The notes beneath the pieces are model-generated. The model searched no databases. It had not been told where the DNA came from and saw nothing but the letters and a program-made list of their open reading frames with translations. A stretch of 7,566 nt of DNA from the NCBI GenBank assembly GCA_003170115.1, contig PMZS01000119.1, positions 1 to 7,566 on the forward strand. Direction: 5' to 3'. The translations under genes were made by a program, and so were the position numbers. Positions 1-6,288 of this stretch are shown here, one piece after another. Numbering within the stretch: position 1 is the stretch's first letter; every line of letters begins with the position of its first letter. Source of the DNA: Spirochaetaceae bacterium. Lineage in GTDB: Bacteria > Spirochaetota > Spirochaetia > SZUA-6 > Fen-1364.

Positions 1-869
1 CTGTCACGGTGGTCATGCAGGATACCGGCAAACTCGCGAAGCCCCACTTCGGCTTCCGGTTGGAAGCCGGCCTGCGGGCCACCGGCGGCCTCCAGTGCGA
101 TCTCCCGGAACAGCGCAAAACGCGGCGGCTCGGCCGCATCGGACTCGATCCGCTTCTCCACGAGCCCCGCGTAGATCCGCTCGGCCATTCGCTTCAGGAG
201 CGGGTTGTACGTGAGAAAAAGCCGGCGGCCCCCGTGACGGGCTCCACGCAGGAGGTAGTAGACCGACAGGGTCGTCTTGCCGCTTCCCGCCGTCCCTGAG
301 ACGAGCACGGGCGGCGCAGCGGAAAGCAGCTCCTCCTGCTGACGCGTGAGGTGCAGGTAGCCTTCGAAGGAGGCGGGGTCGGGAGAGGCGAGCAACCGGC
401 CCCATTCCTCATCGTCAAACACCAGCCAGCGCTGAGGCCCGTAGTCATCCGGCACGCGCTCTTCCACGTTCTCCTGGGTGAAGTACGGCGCGGGAAGTCC
501 GTCAAGTGCCAGCTCTGAGCGGTCCTCGTGCTCCAGCTCCTCGAAGGCGAGGAAGGGCGCGTTGGACGGCTCGATCCTGCGCGCCTCCGCGGAGATTCCG
601 TCATGGCCAACCAGGCCCCAGAGGTAGATCGCCACCGCGTCCCGGTGCCGGCCGAGGGTGAACAGAAGCCGGTCGCCCTTGCTCATCCTGGCCTCGAAAA
701 TGACCCGGGGGCTGCCGCGCAGCTTCTTGACGCGGACCCCGGCGTCCCACATGCCGTTTTCAAGGAACTCCAGCTTCTCCCGGAGCTGTTTTCGACGGCC
801 CACGGGAAGCCGCGCGAGATAGGTCTTTAATGCGTCATTGATGAGAACCAGGTAGCGTCGGTCGGACAT
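1..869 (-). CDS. RelE/ParE-like domain fused to UvrD-type SF1 helicase (partial, C-terminus off the left edge)
   Basis: This frame stays open for 289 codons from an ATG at 869 and runs off the left edge, so only the N-terminal part is present. Residues about 1-90 resemble the RelE/ParE fold: an early helical part (LKTYLARLPVGRRKQLREKL), then VRVKKLRG (46-52), IFEARMSKGDRLLFTLG (57-73) and a final AIYLWGLVGHD strand. Residues 174-182 (LTRQQEELL) look like the SF1 Q-motif, GTAGSGKT (192-199) is the Walker A, and LFLTYN (217-222) fits motif Ia. The later helicase motifs lie outside the window. UvrD-family enzymes translocate 3'-5' on single-stranded DNA using ATP. The toxin-like N-terminus is my reading of the pattern; it may serve nucleic-acid binding rather than RNA cleavage. 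No clear Shine-Dalgarno precedes the ATG, but the next in-frame Met (residue 40) would destroy the N-terminal domain. Helicase assignment is firm, the N-domain moderate. Confidence 0.82.
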   Translation of the reverse strand, partial: MSDRRYLVLINDALKTYLARLPVGRRKQLREKLEFLENGMWDAGVRVKKLRGSPRVIFEARMSKGDRLLFTLGRHRDAVAIYLWGLVGHDGISAEARRIEPSNAPFLAFEELEHEDRSELALDGLPAPYFTQENVEERVPDDYGPQRWLVFDDEEWGRLLASPDPASFEGYLHLTRQQEELLSAAPPVLVSGTAGSGKTTLSVYYLLRGARHGGRRLFLTYNPLLKRMAERIYAGLVEKRIESDAAEPPRFALFREIALEAAGGPQAGFQPEAEVGLREFAGILHDHRD

Positions 870-985
870 GGCGTGGTGCGGCCGAGATTAGCAGACCCCG
901 GCTTCAGGTGCAATCGGTTGCAGCATTGCACTCCCAGACAGGCGCCGACGGCCAGGCGCGGAATTCGCGGCGACATCCCGTCACA

Positions 986-1159
986 CTATGCATAACGCAA
1001 AAAGCGCAGATAAGTAGCGCTTTTTGCGTTATGCACATTGCGCGGGTACTCACCTGTTCCATTTTGCCCCGACACCTTGGCGTACATGGAAAGCTCGACC
1101 ACGAGCTCAGGATCAGGTCCCTCGACGGCGGATATGCCCTGGCAGAAATCTCTAACGGG
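986..1159 (-). pseudogene. 57-codon open frame ending in the hairpin; possible element remnant
   Basis: Read leftward from just after a stop at 1162-1160, this frame stays open for 57 codons and stops with TAG at 988-986, immediately beyond the inverted repeat. The hairpin therefore encodes its last residues (NAKSATYLRFLRYA). No start with a ribosome-binding site is visible; the only internal ATG is about halfway. The segment PDPELVVELSMYAKVSG is loosely reminiscent of the N-terminal DUF772-type region of IS5/IS1182-group transposases, which typically has a DPxxLxxLLLYAY core. The resemblance is weak and the frame may be chance. It is listed because a coding-like stretch ending exactly at a perfect hairpin is unusual. 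Confidence 0.2.
989..1035. repeat. Perfect 19-bp inverted repeat with 9-nt loop
   Basis: The arms at 989-1007 and 1017-1035 are exact reverse complements, each TGCATAACGCAAAAAGCGC in its own orientation, around a 9-nt spacer (AGATAAGTA). No T-run follows the stem on either strand, so it is not a canonical intrinsic terminator. The outer GCATAAC/GTTATGC pair recalls integron attC core sites, but the stem is unbroken, whereas attC sites carry bulged bases and spaced L and R boxes. A MITE- or REP-type dispersed repeat is the more natural reading. An RNA hairpin ending the upstream operon or protecting its 3' end is also possible. Confidence 0.85.
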
Positions 1160-1200
1160 TCAGTGATCCCACTGGTAAACCCTCAGCTGACTCGCGCTCA

Positions 1201-2013
1201 CTATGGCACTGCCTGGACTCTCGCGACAGGAGCACCCCAGGCCCGGAGGCGGGACTCGATGAAATCCAGGCAGTGGTCGTGCTCGGGTCTGCCGCGCCCG
1301 GCGACGGTCAGGGGTTCGCCAAACTCGATATGGACAGGGCGCTCCCGCCGCACCGGGCCGAAACCGCGAAAGATCCCGCTCGATCCCCAGTAGTCGGTCT
1401 TCACGGCAACCGGGAGCAACTGGACGCCGGCCTTTGCCGCGAGCTTGACCCCGAGGCTGTTGAACTCGGACCTGTTGAAGACTTCCTTGCGCGTGCCCTG
1501 CGGAAAGACGATCACGGAAATTCCGGCCGCCAATCGCGCACAGCCCTCGCGCAGGACGATTTCCAGGTCCGCGCGGGGATCGCTTCGAGACACGGAAATG
1601 GGATTTCTGGACCGCATGATCGGCCCCCAGAAAAAGCCGTGCAATAGCTTCTCTTTCGCTACGTAGGTAACCGGCTTCATGGGGACGATCAGCCCCGGCA
1701 GCGCGAGGGTTTCCAGCGTGCTCATGTGATTGGAAACGAACACGAGCGGGCCATTCGCCCCCCGCACCCTGTTCATGCCTTCAATCCGGAACCGTGCCTG
1801 GCAGCGCTCGAGAAAGCTGATGATCTCCCGTGAGCTGCGCGCCCATGCTTCATCGTCGTAGCGGTCCGCCATGGCGAGGGCCCGGCTGCGGAGGATCGTC
1901 GCCGCGAAATGAGAATAGACGCTCCAGCGCGAACCAAGCAGGAGATATTCACTCAGCGCGCGGGGGACGCCCCCCGGCGTGGTGTAGACGTCACCGGGAA
2001 AATAGTCGGTCAT
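1201..2013 (-). CDS. PlsC-like 1-acylglycerol-3-phosphate O-acyltransferase family protein
   Basis: This 270-residue protein belongs to the PlsC/LPLAT superfamily, which transfers acyl chains from acyl-CoA or acyl-ACP to lysophospholipids at the inner face of the membrane. The motif I block is NHMSTLE (95-101), an HX4E form instead of the usual HX4D. Downstream are YVAKEKLL (117-124), the ISVSRSDPRADLE block (139-151) and FPQGTR (170-175), where the classic sequence is FPEGTR. VQLLPVAVKT (197-206) is the block IV-like strand. An N-terminal extension of about 70 residues precedes the domain, with no clear transmembrane helix. The ATG at 2013 follows a purine-rich GGGAGAGG about 7 nt upstream. 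The gene starts 15 nt after the ABC-F gene and is probably co-transcribed with it. The two substitutions occur within acidic or amide equivalents, so activity is plausible, but the acceptor could differ from lysophosphatidate. Confidence 0.88.
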   Translation of the reverse strand: MTDYFPGDVYTTPGGVPRALSEYLLLGSRWSVYSHFAATILRSRALAMADRYDDEAWARSSREIISFLERCQARFRIEGMNRVRGANGPLVFVSNHMSTLETLALPGLIVPMKPVTYVAKEKLLHGFFWGPIMRSRNPISVSRSDPRADLEIVLREGCARLAAGISVIVFPQGTRKEVFNRSEFNSLGVKLAAKAGVQLLPVAVKTDYWGSSGIFRGFGPVRRERPVHIEFGEPLTVAGRGRPEHDHCLDFIESRLRAWGAPVARVQAVP

Positions 2014-2028
2014 ATAGTACCTCTCCCC

Positions 2029-3642
2029 TTACGCCGTCTTCGACAGGTAATCACTGTAGCCGCCCTCATAGACCCTGAGGGAGCCATGATCGATCTCAAA
2101 GACCCTCTTTGACAGGTGCCGCAGAAAATAGCGGTCGTGGCTGACAATCATCAGCGTACCGTCGAACTCGCGCAAGGCCTCCAGGAGGACCTCTCGACTG
2201 GCGATGTCGAGATGATTGGTCGGCTCATCCAGAACGAGGAAATTGACCGGCCGGGCCAGGATGCATGCCAGCATGACCCGGCTTTTCTCGCCCCCCGAAA
2301 GTACGGCTACCTTCTTGTATACGTCATCGCCGGAAAACTGGAAGGCGCCCAGGACGTTCTTGATTACGCCCTCCCCCGCCTTGGGCATCCGTTCCGCGAC
2401 CTCCTGGAAAACCGTGCGACCGGGAATGAGGATGTCGGTGGAGTATTGGCTGAAATACCCGGTCCTGACCCCCGCACCCATCGTGCAGCTCCCGTCGGAG
2501 GCCTCGGCCTGTCCCGTGACGATTTTCAGGAGCGTCGACTTGCCCGCGCCGTTGATGCCCGTCACCGCGATCTTGTCATGCCTCTTCACGACGCCCGTGA
2601 GACCGTGGAACACAGGCTGAAGGGATCCGTCGGGAAGCGGCCAACTCTTGGACAGGTCCTCCATGCGGACCACGATATCGCCGCTTCGGGCCACGGGTGC
2701 AAAGCGGACCTTCATCTCCCTGGGATCGGGTGGAATGACAATCCGCTCGATCTTCTCGATGGTCTTCACCCGGGACTGGACCTGGGCCGCATGGGAGGCT
2801 CGCGCCCCGAAGCGGGCAATGAACTCCTCTTCCTTGGCCAGCATGGCGGCCTGGCGTTTCTGGGACGCGATCAATTGTTCCCGCCGGACGGCCCGCTCCC
2901 TCACGTAGAAATCGTAGTCACCTGCATAGGTGGTAATGGCGCCGGCCGCGACCTCGATCGTGCGGCCGCAGATGCGGGTCATGAACTCCCTGTCGTGACT
3001 GGTCATGACCAGGTCACCCTTGAATGCGGCAAGCCACTCCTCCAGCCAGACGATCGATTCAAGGTCCAGGTGATTTGTGGGCTCGTCCATGAGAAGGACG
3101 TCGGGATCCAGGAGGAGGATGCGCGCCAGGGCGATACGCATCTTCCAGCCTCCCGAGAAGCTCTCCACCGGCAGGTGAAAACGGTCCTTCCCGATCCCAA
3201 GGCCGGTGAGGATTGCCTCTGCCCGGTTTTCAAGGTCGTAGCCGTTTCTCCGCTGAAACTCCATCTGGAGCGCGCCATATCCGTCCATCTCCGCGTCAGT
3301 GAGCCCCGGGCCGTCGCCATCCGACATGCGATGTTCGAGTCCGGTCATTTCCCTGCCCAGATCGTAGACCCGTCCCGCCCCCGCGAGCACCTCCTCCAGC
3401 GCACTGCGGCCCGACATCTCGCCCACTTCCTGGGAGAAATAGCCGATCACGGTACCAGGGTCCGTGGAGACCGTACCTTCGTCAGGTTTCTCCATCCCGC
3501 AGATTACCTTGAAGAGCGTGGTCTTCCCGGCGCCGTTCGGCCCCACGAGGCCAACCTTGTCTCCAGGACGCAGAAGAAAATCCTCCTTATTGAATATGAT
3601 GCGTTCGCCAAACGCAACTCGGATGTTTGAAAGATTTACCAT
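2029..3642 (-). CDS. ABC-F family ATPase (duplicated nucleotide-binding domains, ribosome-associated type)
   Basis: This 537-residue protein has two ABC ATPase domains and no transmembrane segment, the ABC-F architecture. These are soluble proteins that bind the ribosomal E site and act on stalled or antibiotic-bound ribosomes, not transporters. Domain 1: Walker A GPNGAGKT (34-41), signature SFSGGW (161-166), Walker B VLLMDEP (182-188), H-loop His216. Domain 2: Walker A GINGAGKST (362-370), signature LSGGEK (448-453), Walker B FLVLDEP (468-474), H-loop His502. The charged linker (about 240-320), including RASHAAQVQSRVKTIEKIER, corresponds to the P-site tRNA-interaction helices. Length and linker suit the YbiT/YheS/Uup-like housekeeping group, but I cannot fix the subfamily. 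The long arm typical of some antibiotic-resistance ABC-Fs is not obvious. CCGGAG lies about 8 nt before the ATG, and a perfect TATAAT lies 29 nt upstream. It is first in an operon with the acyltransferase. Confidence 0.95.
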   Translation of the reverse strand: MVNLSNIRVAFGERIIFNKEDFLLRPGDKVGLVGPNGAGKTTLFKVICGMEKPDEGTVSTDPGTVIGYFSQEVGEMSGRSALEEVLAGAGRVYDLGREMTGLEHRMSDGDGPGLTDAEMDGYGALQMEFQRRNGYDLENRAEAILTGLGIGKDRFHLPVESFSGGWKMRIALARILLLDPDVLLMDEPTNHLDLESIVWLEEWLAAFKGDLVMTSHDREFMTRICGRTIEVAAGAITTYAGDYDFYVRERAVRREQLIASQKRQAAMLAKEEEFIARFGARASHAAQVQSRVKTIEKIERIVIPPDPREMKVRFAPVARSGDIVVRMEDLSKSWPLPDGSLQPVFHGLTGVVKRHDKIAVTGINGAGKSTLLKIVTGQAEASDGSCTMGAGVRTGYFSQYSTDILIPGRTVFQEVAERMPKAGEGVIKNVLGAFQFSGDDVYKKVAVLSGGEKSRVMLACILARPVNFLVLDEPTNHLDIASREVLLEALREFDGTLMIVSHDRYFLRHLSKRVFEIDHGSLRVYEGGYSDYLSKTA

Positions 3643-3671
3643 TGATCAATCTCCGGAGTCGGGCACTTTAC

Positions 3672-3677
3672 ATTATA
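3672..3677 (-). promoter_or_regulatory. -10 box TATAAT of the ABC-F/acyltransferase operon
   Basis: On the minus strand these bases read TATAAT exactly. Transcription would begin near 3665, giving a leader of roughly 23 nt that contains the CCGGAG ribosome-binding site. At 17 nt spacing the -35 position (3700-3695, GGCACC) is poor, and it falls inside the 3689-3709 inverted repeat. This suggests either an activator-dependent promoter or repression by a protein bound to that repeat. Confidence 0.5.
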
Positions 3678-3688
3678 TGCATGGCAGG

Positions 3689-3709
3689 GTCAAAGGTGCC
3701 ATCTTTGAC
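3689..3709. promoter_or_regulatory. 7-7-7 inverted repeat, candidate operator in the divergent region
   Basis: GTCAAAG (3689-3695) and CTTTGAC (3703-3709) are exact inverted copies separated by seven bases. The site covers the -35 zone of the leftward promoter. Its right arm overlaps a TTGACA (3705-3710) that could serve as the -35 of the rightward fecR-like gene; the matching -10 at 3728-3733 (TGTTCT) is weak. A dimeric regulator binding here could affect both directions. No regulator gene is in the window, and function is inferred from position and symmetry only. Confidence 0.4.
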
Positions 3710-3765
3710 AACTGTGCCCCCGGCAACTGTTCTTGCAAAAGAGAACGCCGGAGAGAGGGAGAAAT

Positions 3766-4404
3766 ATGAGAAGGGTTACCGGAGTGCTGGCCCTGATTCT
3801 GCTCGCATGTTGCGCAACGGCCTTTTCCGCTGACAAGGCGAACATTGTCTACATTGAAGGCGACGTCAGCATGAATGGCTCAGCCGCCGCGGTCGGCGAC
3901 AGTGTCTTGCCGGGCGCCGTCCTTACCACCGCAAAGGATTCGATCTGCCAGATCGTGTTCAACTCGAAAAACATTGTTCACATGGCTGCCGGCACGACCC
4001 TGCGCTTCGACGCGAAAGTCCTCTCGCGCGGCGCGACGCTGCAGAAAGGCGCCATCGCGATGGTGCTGCGAAATCTTGCACCAGCTTCGGAGGATGAGCT
4101 CCGATTCTCCATCAGGACCTCGACAGCCGTCGCAGGAGTTCGCGGGACGTGCTTTTTCATGGAGGTGGAAGACGAAAACAACACCTACATCTGCGCCTGC
4201 AATGGTTCAATCCATCTGGAAGGCGATGCAGGTCAGTTCACGCGGAACCTCGCCTCCTCCCATCATCAGGAAGTGCGAGTGACGCGTTCCGCGTCCGGCA
4301 TGTCCGTGAATACGGCTCCGCTGCTCTATCACACCGACGGGGACGTCGAGGCAATTGCTGCACGGATTGGCGAGAAAATCGACTGGACCAGAATAGACCG
4401 GTAG
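3766..4404 (+). CDS. Exported FecR-domain protein
   Basis: This 212-residue protein carries a signal peptide and a FecR-like domain. The start is taken at 3766 because it gives a clean signal sequence (MRRVTGVLALILLACCATAFSA) and has GAGGGAG about 5 nt upstream. An in-frame start at 3733 would only add charged residues. Cleavage after AFSA is likely; LLAC (12-15) is an imperfect lipobox, so a lipoprotein form is possible. The FecR-type pattern runs from about 28 to 155: a VYIEGDVSMNG strand, VGDSVLPGAVLTT (43-55), IVHMAAGTTLRF (70-81), then the diagnostic RTSTAVAGVRGTCFFME (117-133) and a strand pair ending CNGSIHLEG. Classical FecR proteins are cytoplasmic-membrane anti-sigma regulators next to an ECF sigma factor and a TonB receptor, and neither is here. 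This is probably one of the stand-alone exported FecR proteins with a structural or envelope role. Its partner is unknown. Confidence 0.85.
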   Translation: MRRVTGVLALILLACCATAFSADKANIVYIEGDVSMNGSAAAVGDSVLPGAVLTTAKDSICQIVFNSKNIVHMAAGTTLRFDAKVLSRGATLQKGAIAMVLRNLAPASEDELRFSIRTSTAVAGVRGTCFFMEVEDENNTYICACNGSIHLEGDAGQFTRNLASSHHQEVRVTRSASGMSVNTAPLLYHTDGDVEAIAARIGEKIDWTRIDR

Positions 4405-4426
4405 AGCACCTCGCAGTGGCCCAGCT

Positions 4427-4451
4427 GCCCGTTTTTGGGCGTGCGAGCACG
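4427..4451. terminator. Two short adjacent hairpins between convergent genes
   Basis: GCCC (4427-4430) pairs with GGGC (4437-4440) around GTTTTT, and CGTGC (4440-4444) pairs with GCACG (4447-4451). They lie in the 48-bp space where the fecR-like gene and the sulfurtransferase converge, the expected place for a bidirectional terminator. The stems are only 4-5 bp and no T-tract follows, so the call is weak. Confidence 0.2.
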
Positions 4452-4452
4452 G

Positions 4453-5301
4453 CTATCGCGCCATCGGCCGGTCCTTGTCGGTGATCCAATCGCTCCAGGA
4501 GCCGGGGTACAACCGCGGCAATCCAATACCCGCGTGCGCGCAGGCCAGGACGCTGTGCGCCGCGGTCACTCCTGAGCCGCAGTAGACTATGGTGTGCTCT
4601 GCGTCCCGACCTCCCATCGCGGATCTGTACAACCTTGCTATCTCGGAGACCGGCTTGAAAAGTCCATCCGGCCCGAGGGCCGAGGCGTACGGCGCACTGA
4701 CCGCCCCCAGGATGTGACCGGCCGCTGTGTCGATGGTCTCGTTTTCACCTCGGTAGCGGTCAGCGGCCCGCGCATCCAGGACGACCCAGCCGGGATCGTC
4801 CAGCACAGAGCGCACGTACAGTGCATTCACCGCCATCTCGGGCCTGAACGCGGCGACAAACGTGGACCGGGATCTGGACTCCGATCCGGACGAGCATGGC
4901 AGCCCGGCCAAGGTCCATGCTTTGATCCCTCCGTCCAGAACGGCCGCCGCATCGTGGCCGGCCCACTTCAGGAGCCACCACAGCCTTGCGGCAGCGATCG
5001 CCCCCGTGGACTCATCGTATGCTATGACCTGCGTCCGCGGCACAATCCCCCAACCGGAGAAAGACTCGACAATCGACGCCGGGTCCGGCAGGGGATGGCG
5101 TCCCGTCCGACCAGGGATGATACGACCCGACAGGTCCTTGTCGAGATCCGCATAGACCGCCCCCGGGATGTGGGATGCTCCGTAGTCGCGCGGACCGCGC
5201 CCGGTGTCGCGGATGTCGAACCTGCAGTCCACGAAAAGCCAGTCCGGATCCTCCAGGTGCTCGCGCGCGGTGGCCGCGTCTATCAATGTTGTGTACGTCA
5301 T
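4453..5301 (-). CDS. sseA: 3-mercaptopyruvate/thiosulfate sulfurtransferase, tandem rhodanese
   Basis: This 282-residue protein has two rhodanese domains. Residues about 5-135 form the inactive N-terminal copy, where the cysteine position is occupied by Asp96 in AYDESTG. Residues about 155-278 form the catalytic copy with DAR...RYRGE (176-186), AGHILGA (194-200) and the active-site loop CGSGVTA starting at Cys241. The CGSGVT form is typical of 3-mercaptopyruvate sulfurtransferases (SseA type) rather than thiosulfate rhodaneses, which usually have CRxGx(R/T). The reaction passes sulfur from mercaptopyruvate to the active-site cysteine and on to cyanide or a thiol acceptor. The C-terminus (LYPGSWSDW) is standard. 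The frame stays open to 5529, but homology begins at MTYTTLIDA, so the ATG at 5301 is chosen. It lacks a clear Shine-Dalgarno. The gene is divergent from the FGE-like gene and convergent with the fecR-like gene. Confidence 0.92.
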   Translation of the reverse strand: MTYTTLIDAATAREHLEDPDWLFVDCRFDIRDTGRGPRDYGASHIPGAVYADLDKDLSGRIIPGRTGRHPLPDPASIVESFSGWGIVPRTQVIAYDESTGAIAAARLWWLLKWAGHDAAAVLDGGIKAWTLAGLPCSSGSESRSRSTFVAAFRPEMAVNALYVRSVLDDPGWVVLDARAADRYRGENETIDTAAGHILGAVSAPYASALGPDGLFKPVSEIARLYRSAMGGRDAEHTIVYCGSGVTAAHSVLACAHAGIGLPRLYPGSWSDWITDKDRPMAR

Positions 5302-5316
5302 TGCATCGCCGCTTGA

Positions 5317-5345
5317 ATGATAACGACAATCGGATGGATTGACGA
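5317..5345 (-). promoter_or_regulatory. Candidate sigma-70-type promoter of the sulfurtransferase gene
   Basis: On the minus strand TCGTCA (5345-5340, four of six matches to TTGACA) and TATCAT (5322-5317, five of six to TATAAT) are exactly 17 nt apart. Transcription would start near 5310, leaving a leader of only about 9 nt before the chosen ATG. That fits the absence of a visible ribosome-binding site but also makes the call uncertain. Confidence 0.28.
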
Positions 5346-5374
5346 CCGTGGCATGCAAGCGTAGTTTGTGAGCA

Positions 5375-6280
5375 ATGATGCAGAAAAGCAAAGGGTCGCC
5401 GGTCGCGCTTGTCATGCTCCTCCTGGCTTCTTTTTCCGCGTGGGGGCAGTCCCCCCCTACTGAGACAGAGCTGCTCAGCCTGATTGCGATACACGCCGCG
5501 GGAAGCTCCGTCACGATGGGAGATGGCACCTACGGGCCGCGGGTCTCCCAGGAACTTTCCTACGACTACCAGATGTCAAAGTATCCCGTCACGAACAGCC
5601 AGTTTGCGCGGTTCATCGAGGAAAACGGCTACGGCACGAGGCAGTATTGGACAGCGAACGGCTGGGCCTGGAAAAAGTCAAAGACCTGGCCGCAGTTCTG
5701 GAAGAGCAGCGCTTTCAACGGGTCCGACCAGCCCACCGTGGGTGTAAGCTGGTACGAAGCAGTTGCATTCTGCAACTGGCTTTCCACGAGGGAGGGGTTG
5801 ACGCCTGCCTACGACGATTCTGGCCTCGCGCGGCTCGATTCTCCCGGGTACCGCCTGCCAACCGAGGTGGAGTGGGAGTACGCGTCGGCGAAAGGCGCCC
5901 CCGATCAGGCCGAGCGAGTGTTCCCCTGGGGGGACTCACCGGATGCGCAGAACGCCGTGTCCAACGTGCCGCCGTCCCACGCCCCACGAACGGAAAACGT
6001 CGACAGCAGGAGCCCCCAGGGCGACACGCCGCAGGGGCTGGCCGATATGAGCGGCAATGTCTGGGAATGGTGCGGCGACAACTTCCAGGGCGATCCTGAA
6101 ATCGCCAGCGGGACCGACCGCTACTATTTCGTGTCCGATTCCCGCGACCAGCGCTTCGTACTGCACGGCGGCTCGTGGGTCATTTCGTTCATAGGCGGCC
6201 TGCACGTGAAGTTCCGCAGCTTCAGCAGTCAACCCGGCGCCCTTTACAACGCGGTAGGATTCAGGGTGGTGCGCCTCTGA
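5375..6280 (+). CDS. Exported FGE-sulfatase (SUMF1-like) domain protein, lacking the FGE cysteines
   Basis: This 301-residue protein begins with a signal peptide (to about AWG24/QS); adjacent ATGs at 5375 and 5378 are equally possible. The rest is one FGE-sulfatase domain of C-type-lectin-like fold: MSKYPVTNSQFARFIEENGY (67-86), PTVGVSWYEAVAFCNWLS (120-137), YRLPTEVEWEYA (159-170), FPWGD (183-187), DMSGNVWEWC (224-233), HGGSW (264-268) and the closing GFRVVRL (295-301). Aerobic formylglycine-generating enzymes have two copper-binding active-site cysteines just after the GGS block. Here that stretch (VISFIGGLHVKFRSF) has none, and the only mature cysteines are Cys133 and Cys233. It is therefore unlikely to make formylglycine, and no sulfatase gene is nearby. 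A non-enzymatic binding or envelope role, or another iron- or copper-dependent activity of the superfamily, remains open. No strong Shine-Dalgarno precedes the start. Confidence 0.9.
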   Translation: MMQKSKGSPVALVMLLLASFSAWGQSPPTETELLSLIAIHAAGSSVTMGDGTYGPRVSQELSYDYQMSKYPVTNSQFARFIEENGYGTRQYWTANGWAWKKSKTWPQFWKSSAFNGSDQPTVGVSWYEAVAFCNWLSTREGLTPAYDDSGLARLDSPGYRLPTEVEWEYASAKGAPDQAERVFPWGDSPDAQNAVSNVPPSHAPRTENVDSRSPQGDTPQGLADMSGNVWEWCGDNFQGDPEIASGTDRYYFVSDSRDQRFVLHGGSWVISFIGGLHVKFRSFSSQPGALYNAVGFRVVRL

Positions 6281-6288
6281 GCCAGTAC

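Larger units (their letters stand above)
870..1200. other. Gene-free gap of 331 bp with a hairpin and a possible element remnant
   Basis: This stretch lies downstream of the acyltransferase and upstream of the helicase, both read leftward. It contains the inverted repeat at 989-1035 and a 57-codon minus-strand open frame (986-1159), described separately. A plus-strand frame from 908 runs into the acyltransferase in antisense and looks like a shadow. I see no convincing promoter or Shine-Dalgarno for the helicase, and nothing recognisable in 870-985 or 1160-1200. Confidence 0.5.

Noticed and set aside
989..1035. Integron attC site
   Set aside because: The outer seven bases look like core sites, but the stem is perfectly paired with no extrahelical bases or separated L and R boxes, and no integrase or cassette array is present.
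989..1035. Rho-independent terminator of the ABC-F/acyltransferase operon
   Set aside because: No T-tract follows the stem on the minus strand and it sits about 165 bp beyond the acyltransferase stop, although a role in RNA 3'-end protection is not excluded.
908..1393. A 161-codon plus-strand open frame across the gap and into the acyltransferase
   Set aside because: It reads through the inverted repeat and continues antisense to the acyltransferase, with no ribosome-binding site or recognisable motif.
2116..3630. A 504-codon plus-strand open frame opposite the ABC-F gene
   Set aside because: It lies entirely antisense to a gene with every ABC-F motif in order. Its translation has no recognisable domain, and long antisense frames are common in G+C-rich genes.
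3733..3765. Upstream in-frame start for the FecR-domain protein
   Set aside because: It would put eleven charged residues before the signal peptide, whereas the ATG at 3766 has a proper ribosome-binding site.
5302..5529. A 75-residue N-terminal extension of the sulfurtransferase to an upstream ATG
   Set aside because: The extension overlaps the start and signal peptide of the divergent FGE-like gene and has no rhodanese similarity. Family homology begins at the ATG at 5301.
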